Assembly (NCBI GenBank): GCA_965218775.1
Contig: CBDCLS010000004.1
Coordinates: 248,001-312,000 of the forward strand
DNA from: CAUZIZ01 sp965218775
GTDB lineage: Bacteria > Acidobacteriota > UBA6911 > RPQK01 > JAJDTT01
Reading direction: 5' to 3'
Length of the DNA: 64,000 nucleotides
In this document: one piece after another, positions 36,532 to 44,844 of the stretch
Layout of the letters: each line of letters starts with the position of its first letter
How positions within the stretch are numbered: the stretch's first letter is position 1
Program-made: the position numbers and the translations under genes
Notes under the pieces: generated by a model
Seen by the model: only the letters and a program-made list of their open reading frames with translations
Databases searched by the model: none
What the model was told of the DNA's origin: nothing

Positions 36532-37870
36532 AGTAGCGTAACTTCTTTTCTGTAAATTCTGGTCAGGCCTGGGTCGGAAAGACAGAGGTCTGGGACAGGA
36601 TTCTCCAAAAACAGAAACGTCTATCTGGCAAGGAGAATCAAATGAACCCAGACCTGGAAAAGAGAGTACCACGGGAGATCCTGGCGGAGTTGATCGAGGA
36701 AGGAACAGAAGCCTTTCGAGGAATCCTGGAGAAGCTGTTCAACGTGGCCATGCAGTTGGAAAGAAGCGAGTTTCTGGGAGCGGAAGCGTACGAGAGAACA
36801 GCCAGTCGGCGAGGCTATCGAAACGGATTCAAAGGCAAGCGGATTCAGACTCGAGTGGGAGAGCTGCACTTGGAGATTCCACAGGTGCGTGGGTTGAGGT
36901 TTTATCCCAAGTCGCTGGAGAGGGGTTGCCGTTCGGAGAAGGCCCTGAAGCTGGCCATTGCCGAGATGTATGTGATGGGAGTCTCGACGAGGAAAGTCAC
37001 CGAGATCACGGAGCAGCTGTGTGGGTTGGAGATCTCGGCCACCCAGGTCTCGAGAGTGGCCGGGATGCTGGACGAAGAGCTGGAAGAGTTTCGAAGCCGG
37101 GAGCTGGGAGAGTATCCGATCGTGTATCTGGATGCCCACTACGAGAAGGTTCGAAGAGGCGGCAGGGTGCAGGACGTGGCCATCCTGAAAGCCATAGGAG
37201 TCAATCGTTTCGGAACGCGGGAGGTGTTGGGTCTGAGCACCAGGATCAGTGAAGCGGAGGTGCATTGGCGAGGGTTTCTGGGAGATCTGCACAAGCGTGG
37301 ACTGAGAGGGGTCGAGCTGTTTGTCAGTGACGATCACGAAGGACTGAAGGCGGCCAGGCGGGCAGTTTATCCGTCGGTGCCCTGGAACCGTTGTCAGTTT
37401 CACCTGAGTAAAAACGCCCAACAATATGCTCGCCGCAAAGAGGACAAGCCCCGCATCGCCCAGGCCATGCGGGACATTTTCGATGCCCCGTCTCGAGAAG
37501 ATGCCGAGGAGCTCAAGGGTAAAGTCGTCAAGAAGTTCGAAAAGATTGCACCGGAGTTCGTGAGCTGGCTGGAAGAGAACGTGGATGAAGGGCTGACAGT
37601 GTTTGATTTTCCGAGGAGCTGGTGGCGAAGGATCCGAACCATCAACGGACTGGAGAGACTGCACCGGGAGATCCGGAGACGAACCCGGGTGGTGGGAATC
37701 TTTCCCCACGAAGCGTCGGCGCTGCGGCTCATCTCGGCTGTGCTTGCAGAGATACACGAGGAGTGGTTAACCGGCCGGCAATACCTGAACCTGGCCGGCT
37801 GGAAAACACAAGTGGAGCAATTCTTCCCTACAGGCCCTAAAGAAAATTACAGAAAAACGGTTGCTTAACC
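36532..37870 (+). mobile_element. IS256-type insertion sequence
   Basis: 1,339 bp with imperfect inverted ends (both contain TTTCTGTAA about 17 bases in). An 8-base target duplication TTGTCGAC lies at 36524-36531 and 37871-37878. Removing the element restores a continuous PAS coding frame, confirming the boundaries. Encodes one intact transposase. Confidence 0.9.
36642..37868 (+). CDS. IS256-family (mutator-type) transposase
   Basis: 408 residues. DDE residues: Asp in VYLDAHYEKVR (about 163), Asp in LFVSDDHEGLKAA (about 228) and Glu in TINGLERLHREIRRRTR (about 334), with the family's CQFHLSKNAQ between. RRGYRNGFKGKRIQTR is the usual N-terminal segment. AAGGAG lies 7 bases before the ATG. Confidence 0.94.
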   Translation: MNPDLEKRVPREILAELIEEGTEAFRGILEKLFNVAMQLERSEFLGAEAYERTASRRGYRNGFKGKRIQTRVGELHLEIPQVRGLRFYPKSLERGCRSEKALKLAIAEMYVMGVSTRKVTEITEQLCGLEISATQVSRVAGMLDEELEEFRSRELGEYPIVYLDAHYEKVRRGGRVQDVAILKAIGVNRFGTREVLGLSTRISEAEVHWRGFLGDLHKRGLRGVELFVSDDHEGLKAARRAVYPSVPWNRCQFHLSKNAQQYARRKEDKPRIAQAMRDIFDAPSREDAEELKGKVVKKFEKIAPEFVSWLEENVDEGLTVFDFPRSWWRRIRTINGLERLHREIRRRTRVVGIFPHEASALRLISAVLAEIHEEWLTGRQYLNLAGWKTQVEQFFPTGPKENYRKTVA

Positions 37871-38307
37871 TTGTCGACAAAATACTTTACATCAGTCCCA
37901 CCGGTCACCAAGACGATGCTGGAATCGCTGGGTTTTCGAGTACTCGTGGCGGAGGGGGGCAGTGCAGGAATCGAGTTGTTCCGAAAAGGCTGTCAAGAGA
38001 TCACAGCCGTTTTGCTGGATCTGACAATGCCGGATCTGGACGACGAGACGGCTTTCTCAGGATTGAAGCGCATACGAAAGGACGTCCCCGTCATCCTGAT
38101 GAGCGGCTATACCGAGATGTCCACAATGGGGCGTTTCACGGGTTCAGGACCGGCGGCCATTCTGAAGAAGCCGTTCAAGCCTCGAGACCTCGGCGAAAAG
38201 TTGGGTGAGGTAATGGAACAGCGAGGATAAACCGCCGCTAGGAACAGCCTTGAGACACAGAGCAGATTCAAGGGATGCGTCTTCCGCCAAAGACAGCAAG
38301 TTCAAAC

Positions 38308-39781
38308 CAGGACATTCCCCAAAAATTGAGGGTGAATTCTCTCAAGTAGTTGAGAACAAGAGAGTAGGGCGATAAGGGAAGTGGGATGGGTTGAAATTGG
38401 GAGAAAATGGGGGAACTGTCGACCCCCAAAAGTGTGGGTCCCTAGCGCTTAGACTGGTTGGCGGAACTCCAAACCCAACAACCAATTAAGCGGAGGGACC
38501 CAGATGCATGATGCCAAAGTAGCGTGGAAGATTCGAGAGCAGCTGAGAGAATTTTCGGGGAAGGTCTCTGAAGGATTACCGAAGACCGCCGCTCGTTTGA
38601 TCCGGGAGGTGCTCTACGGGATGCAGTGTCGGGCGTCGGTCCGGCTCAGCGAGATTGCGCGAGCACTGGAGGAGGAGATCGCTCTGAAGAAAGTCATCGA
38701 GCGGCTGAGCCGCCAACTCAACCGTCAGGGATTGAGAGGAGCGGTGGGAAAGAATCTGCTGGAGTTGGCGGCCTGGCGGGTGGAGAAGGAGACGCTGTTG
38801 ATTGTGGACCCCACGGATGTGAGTAAGCCATATGCCCGGAAGATGCAATACCTGGCGCGGGTCCGGGACGGCTCCCGAGGGGAGATCCGAGATGGATACT
38901 GGTGCTGTGAGGTGGTCGGAGCGAGGCGGGGGAGTGCCGAGGTGCTGCCGTTGTACCAGGAGCTGTACTCGCAGAAAGCGCCGGACTTTGTGAGCGAAAA
39001 CGACGAGATCCTCAAGGCGATTGGGCGAGTCTCCAAAGCCACCCAAGGGCGAGGGATCTGGGTGATGGACCGGGGAGGGGATCGGGAGGAGATCCTCGAA
39101 GTCCTGCTGAAGCGGGGACACCCGTTCCTGGTGTGCCAGCGGGGGGATCGTCACCTGATCTCAGGGCGCAGCAAGAAGAGCGCCGAGGAGTGGGCGCGTG
39201 GTTGTCGGCGCCGCTACCGGGAAGTCGTGATCAAGGAGACGAGTGCGGGGGAGAAGGTCTACCGGTTGGAGTTTGGGGCCCGAGGGGTGCGTTTGCCCGG
39301 TTTCGACCAATCGCTGTACCTGGTGGTGGTGGATGGCTTTGGCCCCCGTCCCCTGATGCTTCTGACGAACCAGACGGTCAAACGCTCGCGCAAGAGCCAG
39401 TGGCGGGTGGTCGAGAGCTATCTGAGCCGCTGGCGTGTCGAGGAAACGATCCGATTTATCAAGCAGAGCTACGAGTTGGAAGACATCCGTTTGCTCAAGT
39501 ATGAGCGCCTGCGCAATATGGCCGCCTTGGTCATGATCGCCGCCTTCTTCGCCTGTGTCTATCTGGGTAAAAGGGCCAAGCTGGCCCTTCTGGTCCAACA
39601 CATCGAGCAGGCAGCCAAACGGATCTACGGCATCCCGGAGTTCCGCTTCTATGCCATAGCCGATGGCATCAAGCAGCTCCTATTCGGCCGCCACAGCGGG
39701 ATTGGCGGGGCTCGACCCGATCCCAGCTCCCGTCAGCTGTCCCTGCTTCCTCTGGGCCTCTGAAAAATGGGGAATGTCCAG
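38308..39781 (+). mobile_element. IS4-type insertion sequence, copy 2
   Basis: 1,474 bp, nearly identical to copy 1 at 21277 and in the same orientation. Target duplication GTTCAAAC at 38300-38307 and 39782-39789, unrelated to the duplication of copy 1, so this is an independent insertion. Confidence 0.93.
38504..39763 (+). CDS. IS4-superfamily DDE transposase (copy 2)
   Basis: 419 residues, identical to the protein at 21473, with the same DPTD, VMDRGGD and Y-2-R-3-E-6-K motifs and the same GGAGGG ribosome-binding site. Intact. Confidence 0.93.
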   Translation: MHDAKVAWKIREQLREFSGKVSEGLPKTAARLIREVLYGMQCRASVRLSEIARALEEEIALKKVIERLSRQLNRQGLRGAVGKNLLELAAWRVEKETLLIVDPTDVSKPYARKMQYLARVRDGSRGEIRDGYWCCEVVGARRGSAEVLPLYQELYSQKAPDFVSENDEILKAIGRVSKATQGRGIWVMDRGGDREEILEVLLKRGHPFLVCQRGDRHLISGRSKKSAEEWARGCRRRYREVVIKETSAGEKVYRLEFGARGVRLPGFDQSLYLVVVDGFGPRPLMLLTNQTVKRSRKSQWRVVESYLSRWRVEETIRFIKQSYELEDIRLLKYERLRNMAALVMIAAFFACVYLGKRAKLALLVQHIEQAAKRIYGIPEFRFYAIADGIKQLLFGRHSGIGGARPDPSSRQLSLLPLGL

Positions 39782-40232
39782 GTTCAAACACCTTGAAGTA
39801 GCAATCCACGTCGACATAACCGGCTTCCCGAAGCCAGCCGCACTGTAACTCAACAGGGGCCAGGATATTCGCGTTCTTGTTCCGGGCGATAATAGAATTC
39901 GGCTGCGACCTCGTCACGGGTCTTCACACTGCCCTCTTTCAGGCTCACCGCATACCATCAACCTGTAATTCTTACTCCAGTTCGTCCGGTATTTCCTACC
40001 GGTTCACCGTGGCCTCTCTAGCCACTAGTGCTGATGGTCACTCTCCGGCACTGACTTTACCATCTGGTCTGCCCCGCTCTGGGCTCGGTCGGTTTGCCCC
40101 AGGTTTTCCCCCAGCGTGTAGGACTGCGAAGGACTTGCCGGGTGAGTCGTCGTGGCAAGCTGTCTCAGGACGGCGCGTGGGCCGCCTGGCCTACTTCGCG
40201 AAATCCATCCAGGATCATCTGAAAAGGCAAAC

Positions 40233-40248
40233 TGGCACGGCGATTGCA
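40233..40248 (+). promoter_or_regulatory. Sigma-54-type promoter of the HU/IHF gene
   Basis: TGGCACGGCGATTGCA: exact TGGCAC-N5-TTGCA. Expected start near 40259, 60 bases before the HU start. The preceding 280 bases (39955-40232) hold no gene I can recognise and would be the place for activator sites. Confidence 0.7.
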
Positions 40249-40318
40249 ACGGGTGGAGAGGGGGATACGAAGGAGGAGGAGACCGGGCCACCCAATCGTG
40301 GCGCCGGATGATATCACT

Positions 40319-40594
40319 ATGACAAGAGATGACCTGGTGAGCACTGTTGCCACCAACTGCAAACTAACCAAGGCTGAAGCCGAGGCCGTGGTGGCAACCA
40401 CCCTGGAGGGTATCGTCGACGCTTTGAAAGTGGGCGAGAAGGTCGAGCTCCGAGGCTTTGGAAGTTTTCGCCTCCGGCAGCGGCGAGCACGTCAGGCTCG
40501 GAATCCGAAAACTGGCGACACAGTTCACGTCCCCGCCAAGAAAGCGGCCTACTTCAAGCCAGGTAAGGGACTGAGAGAGCTGATCAATTCATAA
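40319..40594 (+). CDS. HU/IHF-family DNA-bending protein
   Basis: 91 residues from MTRDDLVSTVATNCKLTKAE. The family signature is clear: VELRGFGSFRLRQRRARQAR, NPKTGDTVHVPAKKAAYFKPG, with the beta-arm Pro-Lys region that kinks DNA. Binds the minor groove and shapes the nucleoid; IHF-type members also help sigma-54 activators contact the polymerase. No strong Shine-Dalgarno before this ATG; an in-frame GTG at 40298 follows AAGGAGGAGG at a long distance and is an alternative start. Confidence 0.9.
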   Translation: MTRDDLVSTVATNCKLTKAEAEAVVATTLEGIVDALKVGEKVELRGFGSFRLRQRRARQARNPKTGDTVHVPAKKAAYFKPGKGLRELINS

Positions 40595-40660
40595 TCCTGA
40601 TCTAGAGCCCCTTGGTCGAGGAAAAGTCCACAAACTAATCAAGTATGGGAAGGGCTCCCA

Positions 40661-40796
40661 TGCCCTTGCCCTCGCCCTTCCACGTGCCTTTGCCTTTGTC
40701 CTCACCTCTGCCCCTGCGTCACCCTGACCGCAAGACGGCAGATTAAGGGGGAGGCAAAGGCAAAGGCAAGTTTGAAGGCAAGGGTAAGGGCTAAGG
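40661..40796. repeat. Hexanucleotide-arm hairpin, copy 3
   Basis: Degenerate copy: left arm 40661-40700 with CCCTTG/CCTTTG units, right arm about 40750-40796 with GGCAAA/GGCAAG units. It lies 67 bases after the HU gene stop, again at a gene 3' end. Confidence 0.65.
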
Positions 40797-41009
40797 CAAC
40801 AAGACGATGCGAATCTAGATCCCACAATGCTACTCGGCGGTATGAGGTTGCTCGCTACCTATAGCTAGGAGCCTGTCCGAGTAATGGTCTGGTTTTCGAG
40901 CGACGAACCTTGCGATACGAAACCCTGCCTCCAAGAAGATGCCCAGCCCTGGGGCCGATCGGGGCTGCCGTGTTCTTCTTGGCGCGGACTGGCCGCAGCG
41001 GGCAGTGGC

Positions 41010-41270
41010 TCAGCGATAGACATCTCCGCGCTGAGCCATGTCCAGCACTAAAACAACGTCGTCTGCTTGATCGAAGCGATAGACGATGCGCAGGGATCCA
41101 ACCCGCGTTGAACGGTGTCCTGCCAAAGGGCCCGTCAGTGGCTTGCCTGAATCGGGATTCGTGTGCAGCTGGCCCAAGACACGGTCGACGCGTGTGAATA
41201 GCCGGCGGTCGCTTCGAGCGAGTTTCAGATAGCTCCTTCTTGCATGGGTCGAGAGCCTAACCGTCGTCAC
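41010..41270 (-). CDS. RelE/ParE-family toxin
   Basis: 86 residues from a GTG at 41270 that overlaps the antitoxin end by 14 bases. Sequence VRLSTHARRSYLKLARSD, KPLTGPLAGHRSTRVGSLRI and VYRFDQADDVVLVLDMAQRG fits the RelE/ParE fold (mRNA interferase or gyrase poison). Translationally coupled to the Phd-type antitoxin gene. Confidence 0.8.
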   Translation of the reverse strand: MTTVRLSTHARRSYLKLARSDRRLFTRVDRVLGQLHTNPDSGKPLTGPLAGHRSTRVGSLRIVYRFDQADDVVLVLDMAQRGDVYR

Positions 41271-41538
41271 CGAGCAGCTCCTGCCGCAGTGCCTCCAAGC
41301 TATGTCCGCCACCCTTCGAGAGTTCATCATCTGCCTCGACAAGCCTCTCTACCAGGGCTTTGTCAGACAGGATCTCCAAGGTCTCCAGTAGGCCTGCGAA
41401 CTCGTCTGATGAGAGCAGCACTGCCTCGGCACGTCCTCGCCGCGTAATGACGAACCGGTCGAACCGTTCGTTGGCTCTTGCCAGGAGCTCAGATAAGCGT
41501 GGCCTCATTTCCGTTAGTGAAATGGTCTCGGTTGCCAT
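41257..41538 (-). CDS. Phd/YefM-family antitoxin
   Basis: About 93 residues. TETISLTEMRPRLSELLARA and RFVITRRGRAEAVLLSSDEF are the Phd/YefM DNA-binding fold; the C-terminal helix (LETLEILSDKALVERLVEAD) neutralises the toxin. An AT-rich imperfect dyad GTACATAAGTAC lies about 20 bases upstream, a likely operator. Confidence 0.85.
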   Translation of the reverse strand: MATETISLTEMRPRLSELLARANERFDRFVITRRGRAEAVLLSSDEFAGLLETLEILSDKALVERLVEADDELSKGGGHSLEALRQELLGDDG

Positions 41539-41735
41539 CATTGCCTCCAGACAAAAGTGTACATAAGTACGTAAACAAAATGCAACTCAACGCCCCATTC
41601 AGCTACTTGAAAAGGCTATCTTCCAATCGCCCGTATTTTTCAATAGGTTAAGCTGGGATTCTGTCGGGATTGAACTGGGATTGCGATGATCTACTTCTCG
41701 GTCTTCTGAACAATCAAATGACCAAATCACCCACA

Positions 41736-42161
41736 TCATTCTCCGGAACGACGCACGCACAGCGCCCGTAGGACGAAGGAGGAGCCGAGGGGGAAGGGGT
41801 TGCGCCCGCCGCCGTAGAAATTGAAGTTCCAGGCCAAATCCGATCCTTTCTTCGTCGAGCTCCAGATGAACGGTGAGGTCAACTCAAAGCCGTCGGTGGT
41901 CTGGATGTCGTCATCGTAATCGGCCCCGACGAAGTTCAACTTCCCGGTGACGCTGTTTTGACCATAGATCTCTGCAAGTTCATCAATGGTCGGCAGTCTC
42001 CAGTCCGAATAACCAGCCAGTTCCAGATTCTGGGCATATTCATCCGCACCGTGCCAATCGATATCCTCGCCATTGTCATCCCGGGTCCACATCAGGCCGG
42101 TCTCTGGATCCGCGACGATGCTTTCGGCGTCAGTCTTACCCGCCGCCTCCCCTTGGCCCAC
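41736..42161 (-). CDS. DUF1566 domain protein, possibly truncated
   Basis: About 141 residues from a GTG, matching DUF1566 (Lcl-C): DPETGLMWTRDDNGEDIDWH, YSDWRLPTIDELAEIYG, IWSSTKKGSD and a final VLRALCVRRSGE. These domains are usually found in secreted or surface proteins. No signal peptide is present, and the region directly upstream is an HDOD fragment in another frame, so the true N-terminus is probably lost. Confidence 0.65.
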   Translation of the reverse strand: MGQGEAAGKTDAESIVADPETGLMWTRDDNGEDIDWHGADEYAQNLELAGYSDWRLPTIDELAEIYGQNSVTGKLNFVGADYDDDIQTTDGFELTSPFIWSSTKKGSDLAWNFNFYGGGRNPFPLGSSFVLRALCVRRSGE

Positions 42162-42174
42162 AAGCTGGCTATCC

Positions 42175-42364
42175 GAAACTTCCTTGATCCGGTGATCACT
42201 TTGACGACGTGAACGGCGAGAGCGCGATCTCGACTGATGAAGTCCGTCATTGCCTGCAGATCTGGATGGTCTCCCTCACACAGTTCTAGGATTTGGAAGG
42301 CGACCCCAGGAAGACTCGGTAGCGGCTGACAGTTCTTGAGTCGTTCCGTTACCAGAGGATTCAT
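42175..42364 (-). pseudogene. HDOD domain N-terminal fragment
   Basis: Starts MNPLVTERLKNCQPLPSLPG and reads VAFQILELCEGDHPDLQAM, then DFISRDRALAVHVVKVI, the first third of an HDOD (HD-related output) domain, then loses the pattern. The helical core and any partner domain are missing. The frame runs on, out of phase, into the DUF1566 sequence, so the two pieces look joined by deletion. Confidence 0.65.
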
Positions 42365-42697
42365 TGCTATCTCCCAACTTCTTTGCTCAGCAGGGGCCCT
42401 GCGTCCGGACCCTCTGAGGGCAATCAGTTCGGTCCTCTCCCCTGTATCGGTACAAACTGAGAACAAGTCTAGACCTGATTTTAATGACATTTTCTGGCAG
42501 AACAGATGCTATCTCGAAGGTCTCAGCCAGGGTCCCTCCTTAGACCGGGCAATGAAGGGAACGGTACGCGGTTATTCGCTTACAGTCCAACGAATGTCGC
42601 ATTTTTTCCAGAAACCGACTAAATCTACCCAAGGAACGCTGAGACGGAAGTGACTATAGGCATCAGTATAGGTGTGAGGATGCAGTTGGTAATGACA

Positions 42698-42757
42698 AGG
42701 TAAAAGTGACCCGGCGCGATCACGTAAAAGTGACCCACCCCTGGTTAAAAGTTGCCC
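42698..42757 (+). repeat. Three direct repeats GTAAAAGTGACCC-like
   Basis: GGTAAAAGTGACCC, CGTAAAAGTGACCC and GTTAAAAGTTGCCC at 24- and 21-base spacing. This arrangement resembles transposase-binding repeats at one end of IS21-type elements; no istA/istB is nearby, so it is probably a scar. The rest of 42365-42884 holds nothing recognisable. Confidence 0.55.
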
Positions 42758-42884
42758 ATCCTAGTTCATACCATAGAGGTTCACTCGGTCGGACCGCACG
42801 CGAGGGAGCCCGCTATTCGTCGCTTCGGAAGTTCGTGGGGCCTTGGAATAGGCCGGAAAGGGGTCTGCTAGGAAAGTCAAGGCA

Positions 42885-43274
42885 ATGGAGCAACTAGATC
42901 ATCGTATCGGTTCCCACGTTGATAAGATCCTTGACGCAGTCCCGCACCTCTCGAGTGTTACTGGCTCGTTTAAGGATGAAAAACTGATTCGACTACTTCA
43001 AGAAATCCATGAACAACTCGCTGTGGGCCGACCCGTATGCCCACCAGACTACTTGAAGTCCATAGACGTATGGTCGCGGGACGATCCAAGTTGGCTCGAA
43101 CTCCTGGCTTTGGTTAGAGAGTGGAGTTATACTCAAGAAAATGAGGGAGTAGCCCCTTTTGAAGAACCAGAGATCTCCAATATAGGGTTCGGTATTCTCT
43201 GGGCCAGTTTGGTCATTCGCGAGTATCAAACACGTACCAGGAAAAGTGTTCGCTCGCTGAGTTTCAGCGGTTAG
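42885..43274 (+). CDS. Hypothetical protein (129 aa)
   Basis: Starts MEQLDHRIGSHVDKILDAVP with AAGG a few bases before. Soluble, mixed charge, with a central SWLELLALVREWSYTQE helix and a hydrophobic IGFGILWASLVIREYQ segment. No family recognised. Same strand as, and 94 bases before, the PilZ-AraC regulator, so they may be related in function. Confidence 0.55.
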   Translation: MEQLDHRIGSHVDKILDAVPHLSSVTGSFKDEKLIRLLQEIHEQLAVGRPVCPPDYLKSIDVWSRDDPSWLELLALVREWSYTQENEGVAPFEEPEISNIGFGILWASLVIREYQTRTRKSVRSLSFSG

Positions 43275-43368
43275 GCGAGCCGAGTTTCGGCATGAGTAAA
43301 GAACTTGGATTACCTTCGACGTAATTTGCCAGGAAACCAGTAGAAGTTGTTCCTGAAGGGAGGGGGTC

Positions 43369-44154
43369 ATGACTTCAACGTTTTCCAAACCCGAAGACAG
43401 CAACCTGGAATCTTCCAATCTACACTCCGTCGGGGAGGGAATGGTAGATTTCGAAAGAAGATCAGCTTTCAGGAAGCAGGTCGACCTTGAAACCAGGGTT
43501 GTTACGCTGGTCTCCAAAAAGGCAGTCGGGTCGATTCCGGCACGAGCTGCAAACCTCTGTCAAGATGGTGCCTATCTGCTTACGGAAAGGGCCCCGCCAG
43601 AGGATAGCGTGGTAAGAATCAGTTCGGGCGGCGCTTTGCAGTTGACTGGAAGAGTGATTCGTGTGGACGATCTGGCTGGAGGAGAGCAGAGCTTTGCTGT
43701 CAAGTTCGATAAGTTTGATGTCGAGATAGCGGTTCCTGAGGACGTTCGGCTGGAGACCCAAGCCAATTGGCACCTTCAAACACCCTGGGTACTTGAGCTG
43801 AGGCAAATCAATGAGCGAGCTTTTGACTATTACCCAGCCTTGCGAAAGGTTTTCAACTTCGTGTCCGAACACTATTCCGATCCCATCTCCCTAGAGAAAG
43901 TGGCTGCTGTTGCCACGATGGAAAGGACTTATTTTTCGTCGTTCTTTCATGCCAAGGTAGGAATCACGTTTTCGCATTGGCTTCAGTATCTAAGAGTGGC
44001 ACAAGCGGTCAAGCTGCTTGAGGCAGGAGATTATTCAGTTACGGAGGTAGCTTTTTACGTCGGATTCAACGATCTGCGAACCTTTGAGCGAACCTTCAGA
44101 AAGTGGTCCAATCTGGCACCCAGGGAATTCAAAAGCCTGGCCAGCCCATGTTAA
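43369..44154 (+). CDS. PilZ-AraC fusion transcription regulator
   Basis: 261 residues; AGGGAGGGGG precedes the ATG. Residues about 28-115 form a PilZ-like domain: the RxxxR motif is R31-S-A-F-R35 and the (D/N)xSxxG motif is N62-L-C-Q-D-G67 with Cys in place of Ser. Residues about 145-258 are an AraC-type double helix-turn-helix: LEKVAAVATMERTYFSSFF, then VTEVAFYVGFNDLRTFERTF and the NLAPREF end. This suggests a regulator whose DNA binding responds to cyclic di-GMP, comparable in logic to MrkH (PilZ with a LuxR-like part). The ligand is inference. Confidence 0.8.
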   Translation: MTSTFSKPEDSNLESSNLHSVGEGMVDFERRSAFRKQVDLETRVVTLVSKKAVGSIPARAANLCQDGAYLLTERAPPEDSVVRISSGGALQLTGRVIRVDDLAGGEQSFAVKFDKFDVEIAVPEDVRLETQANWHLQTPWVLELRQINERAFDYYPALRKVFNFVSEHYSDPISLEKVAAVATMERTYFSSFFHAKVGITFSHWLQYLRVAQAVKLLEAGDYSVTEVAFYVGFNDLRTFERTFRKWSNLAPREFKSLASPC

Positions 44155-44515
44155 TGATCTCGAAGATTTCACGGGACTGCAGGGCCGATTTAAGGGAACT
44201 AGCAAAGCTCCCTCTTGACCGCCAAAGAGGTGTCCTTCCCAGATCAAAATCCCATCCCCCGTTCTAGAGGGGTCCGTGGGAATCTACCCAAGGAAATCCA
44301 GCATCGCAGATCAATCCTTGCGGCTCCCTCGATCGATGATACCGCAGAGGAATTGATCAGTGATGGTGGGGCCTCGATGCGATGGGCAGAGAGTGAGGAA
44401 TTGGAGCATCCTCGAACCGCGCAACTAAGATTCAATTGGGAGACATCCGGGAGACACCCCGCATCCGATCAAGTGCGCCTTGGTCTTCCAAATGCCCTAA
44501 CCTGCTGAAAACACT

Positions 44516-44574
44516 TGGTGCGAAAGGGGGGACTCGAACCCCCACGGGCTCTCGCCCACCAGATCCTAAATCTG
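44516..44574 (-). pseudogene. tRNA-Leu(TAG) 3' fragment (att-like scar)
   Basis: On the minus strand: anticodon loop TTTAGGA, variable arm TGGGCGAGAGCCC, T-arm GGGGGTTCGAGTCCCCC, acceptor CTTTCGC, discriminator A and CCA. The 5' half (expected GCGAAAG acceptor and D-arm) is absent, so this is not a working tRNA. 3' tRNA halves of this kind are left by tyrosine-recombinase elements. A second fragment of the same tRNA is at 60629. Confidence 0.8.
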
Positions 44575-44844
44575 TTGGGCGGGTGATCCGAATCTGTCCA
44601 AACCTAGGTAAAACGTAAACATGACACGGATTGTTGCCACCTCGATTGATCCGTTTCTATCCGTTTCCATCCGTTTGTAGGTGGATACAAAGTGGATACA
44701 CTCGATTCGAGAATCGTGTAGGGCAATCAGGGCAACAGGTTTCAGAGAGTCTCAGATCTCGGTGCCGGGAGGTTGTGGGCGAGTAGAGCGACCCGCGATA
44801 GAAAAGGGGTATCCAGAGAACCGTCAATACGGTGTCTATAAGCG

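Larger units (their letters stand above)
36240..38230 (+). pseudogene. Decayed hybrid histidine kinase (PAS ... receiver), split by IS256
   Basis: Starts MKRAESDWQEISQQSSLLLE after GGGAGG and reads into a PAS domain (KLPIVLYV) but hits a TGA, then shifts frame; a PAC segment (HIVGVWIDITE) ends in TAG, followed by RQAEESLRESEERFRLMTDN and a second PAS (FWMSTPVVD). The IS256-type element sits here. Beyond it KILYISP continues the same PAS, then sequence jumps to a receiver domain (37902-38230) lacking its first strand: LLDLTMPD with phospho-Asp, ILMSGYTE and KKPFKP. The kinase core is deleted. So this was a sensor kinase with PAS and receiver modules; it is now non-functional. Confidence 0.82.
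38268..39954 (-). pseudogene. SAM methyltransferase C-terminal remnant, split by IS4 copy 2
   Basis: On the minus strand, 39954 down to 39782 encodes YAVSLKEGSVKTRDEVAAEF then, after a one-base shift, ELQCGWLREAGYVDVDCYF-KVFE. The reading resumes beyond the IS at 38307 as ELAVFGGRRIP and stops at 38268. This matches the C-terminus of small-molecule class I methyltransferases (WLREIGF-DVDCYW type). N-terminal catalytic region is absent. So at least three lesions: truncation, frameshift and IS insertion. Confidence 0.72.

Noticed and set aside
21277..39781. Two same-orientation IS4 copies as ends of a 18.5-kb composite transposon
   Set aside because: Each copy has its own target duplication (GCCAGACAAC versus GTTCAAAC), and the second lies inside a methyltransferase remnant. 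They are independent insertions.
44516..44600. Complete tRNA-Leu at this place
   Set aside because: The 3' half is perfect, but the expected 5' acceptor GCGAAAG and D-arm are not in the upstream sequence.
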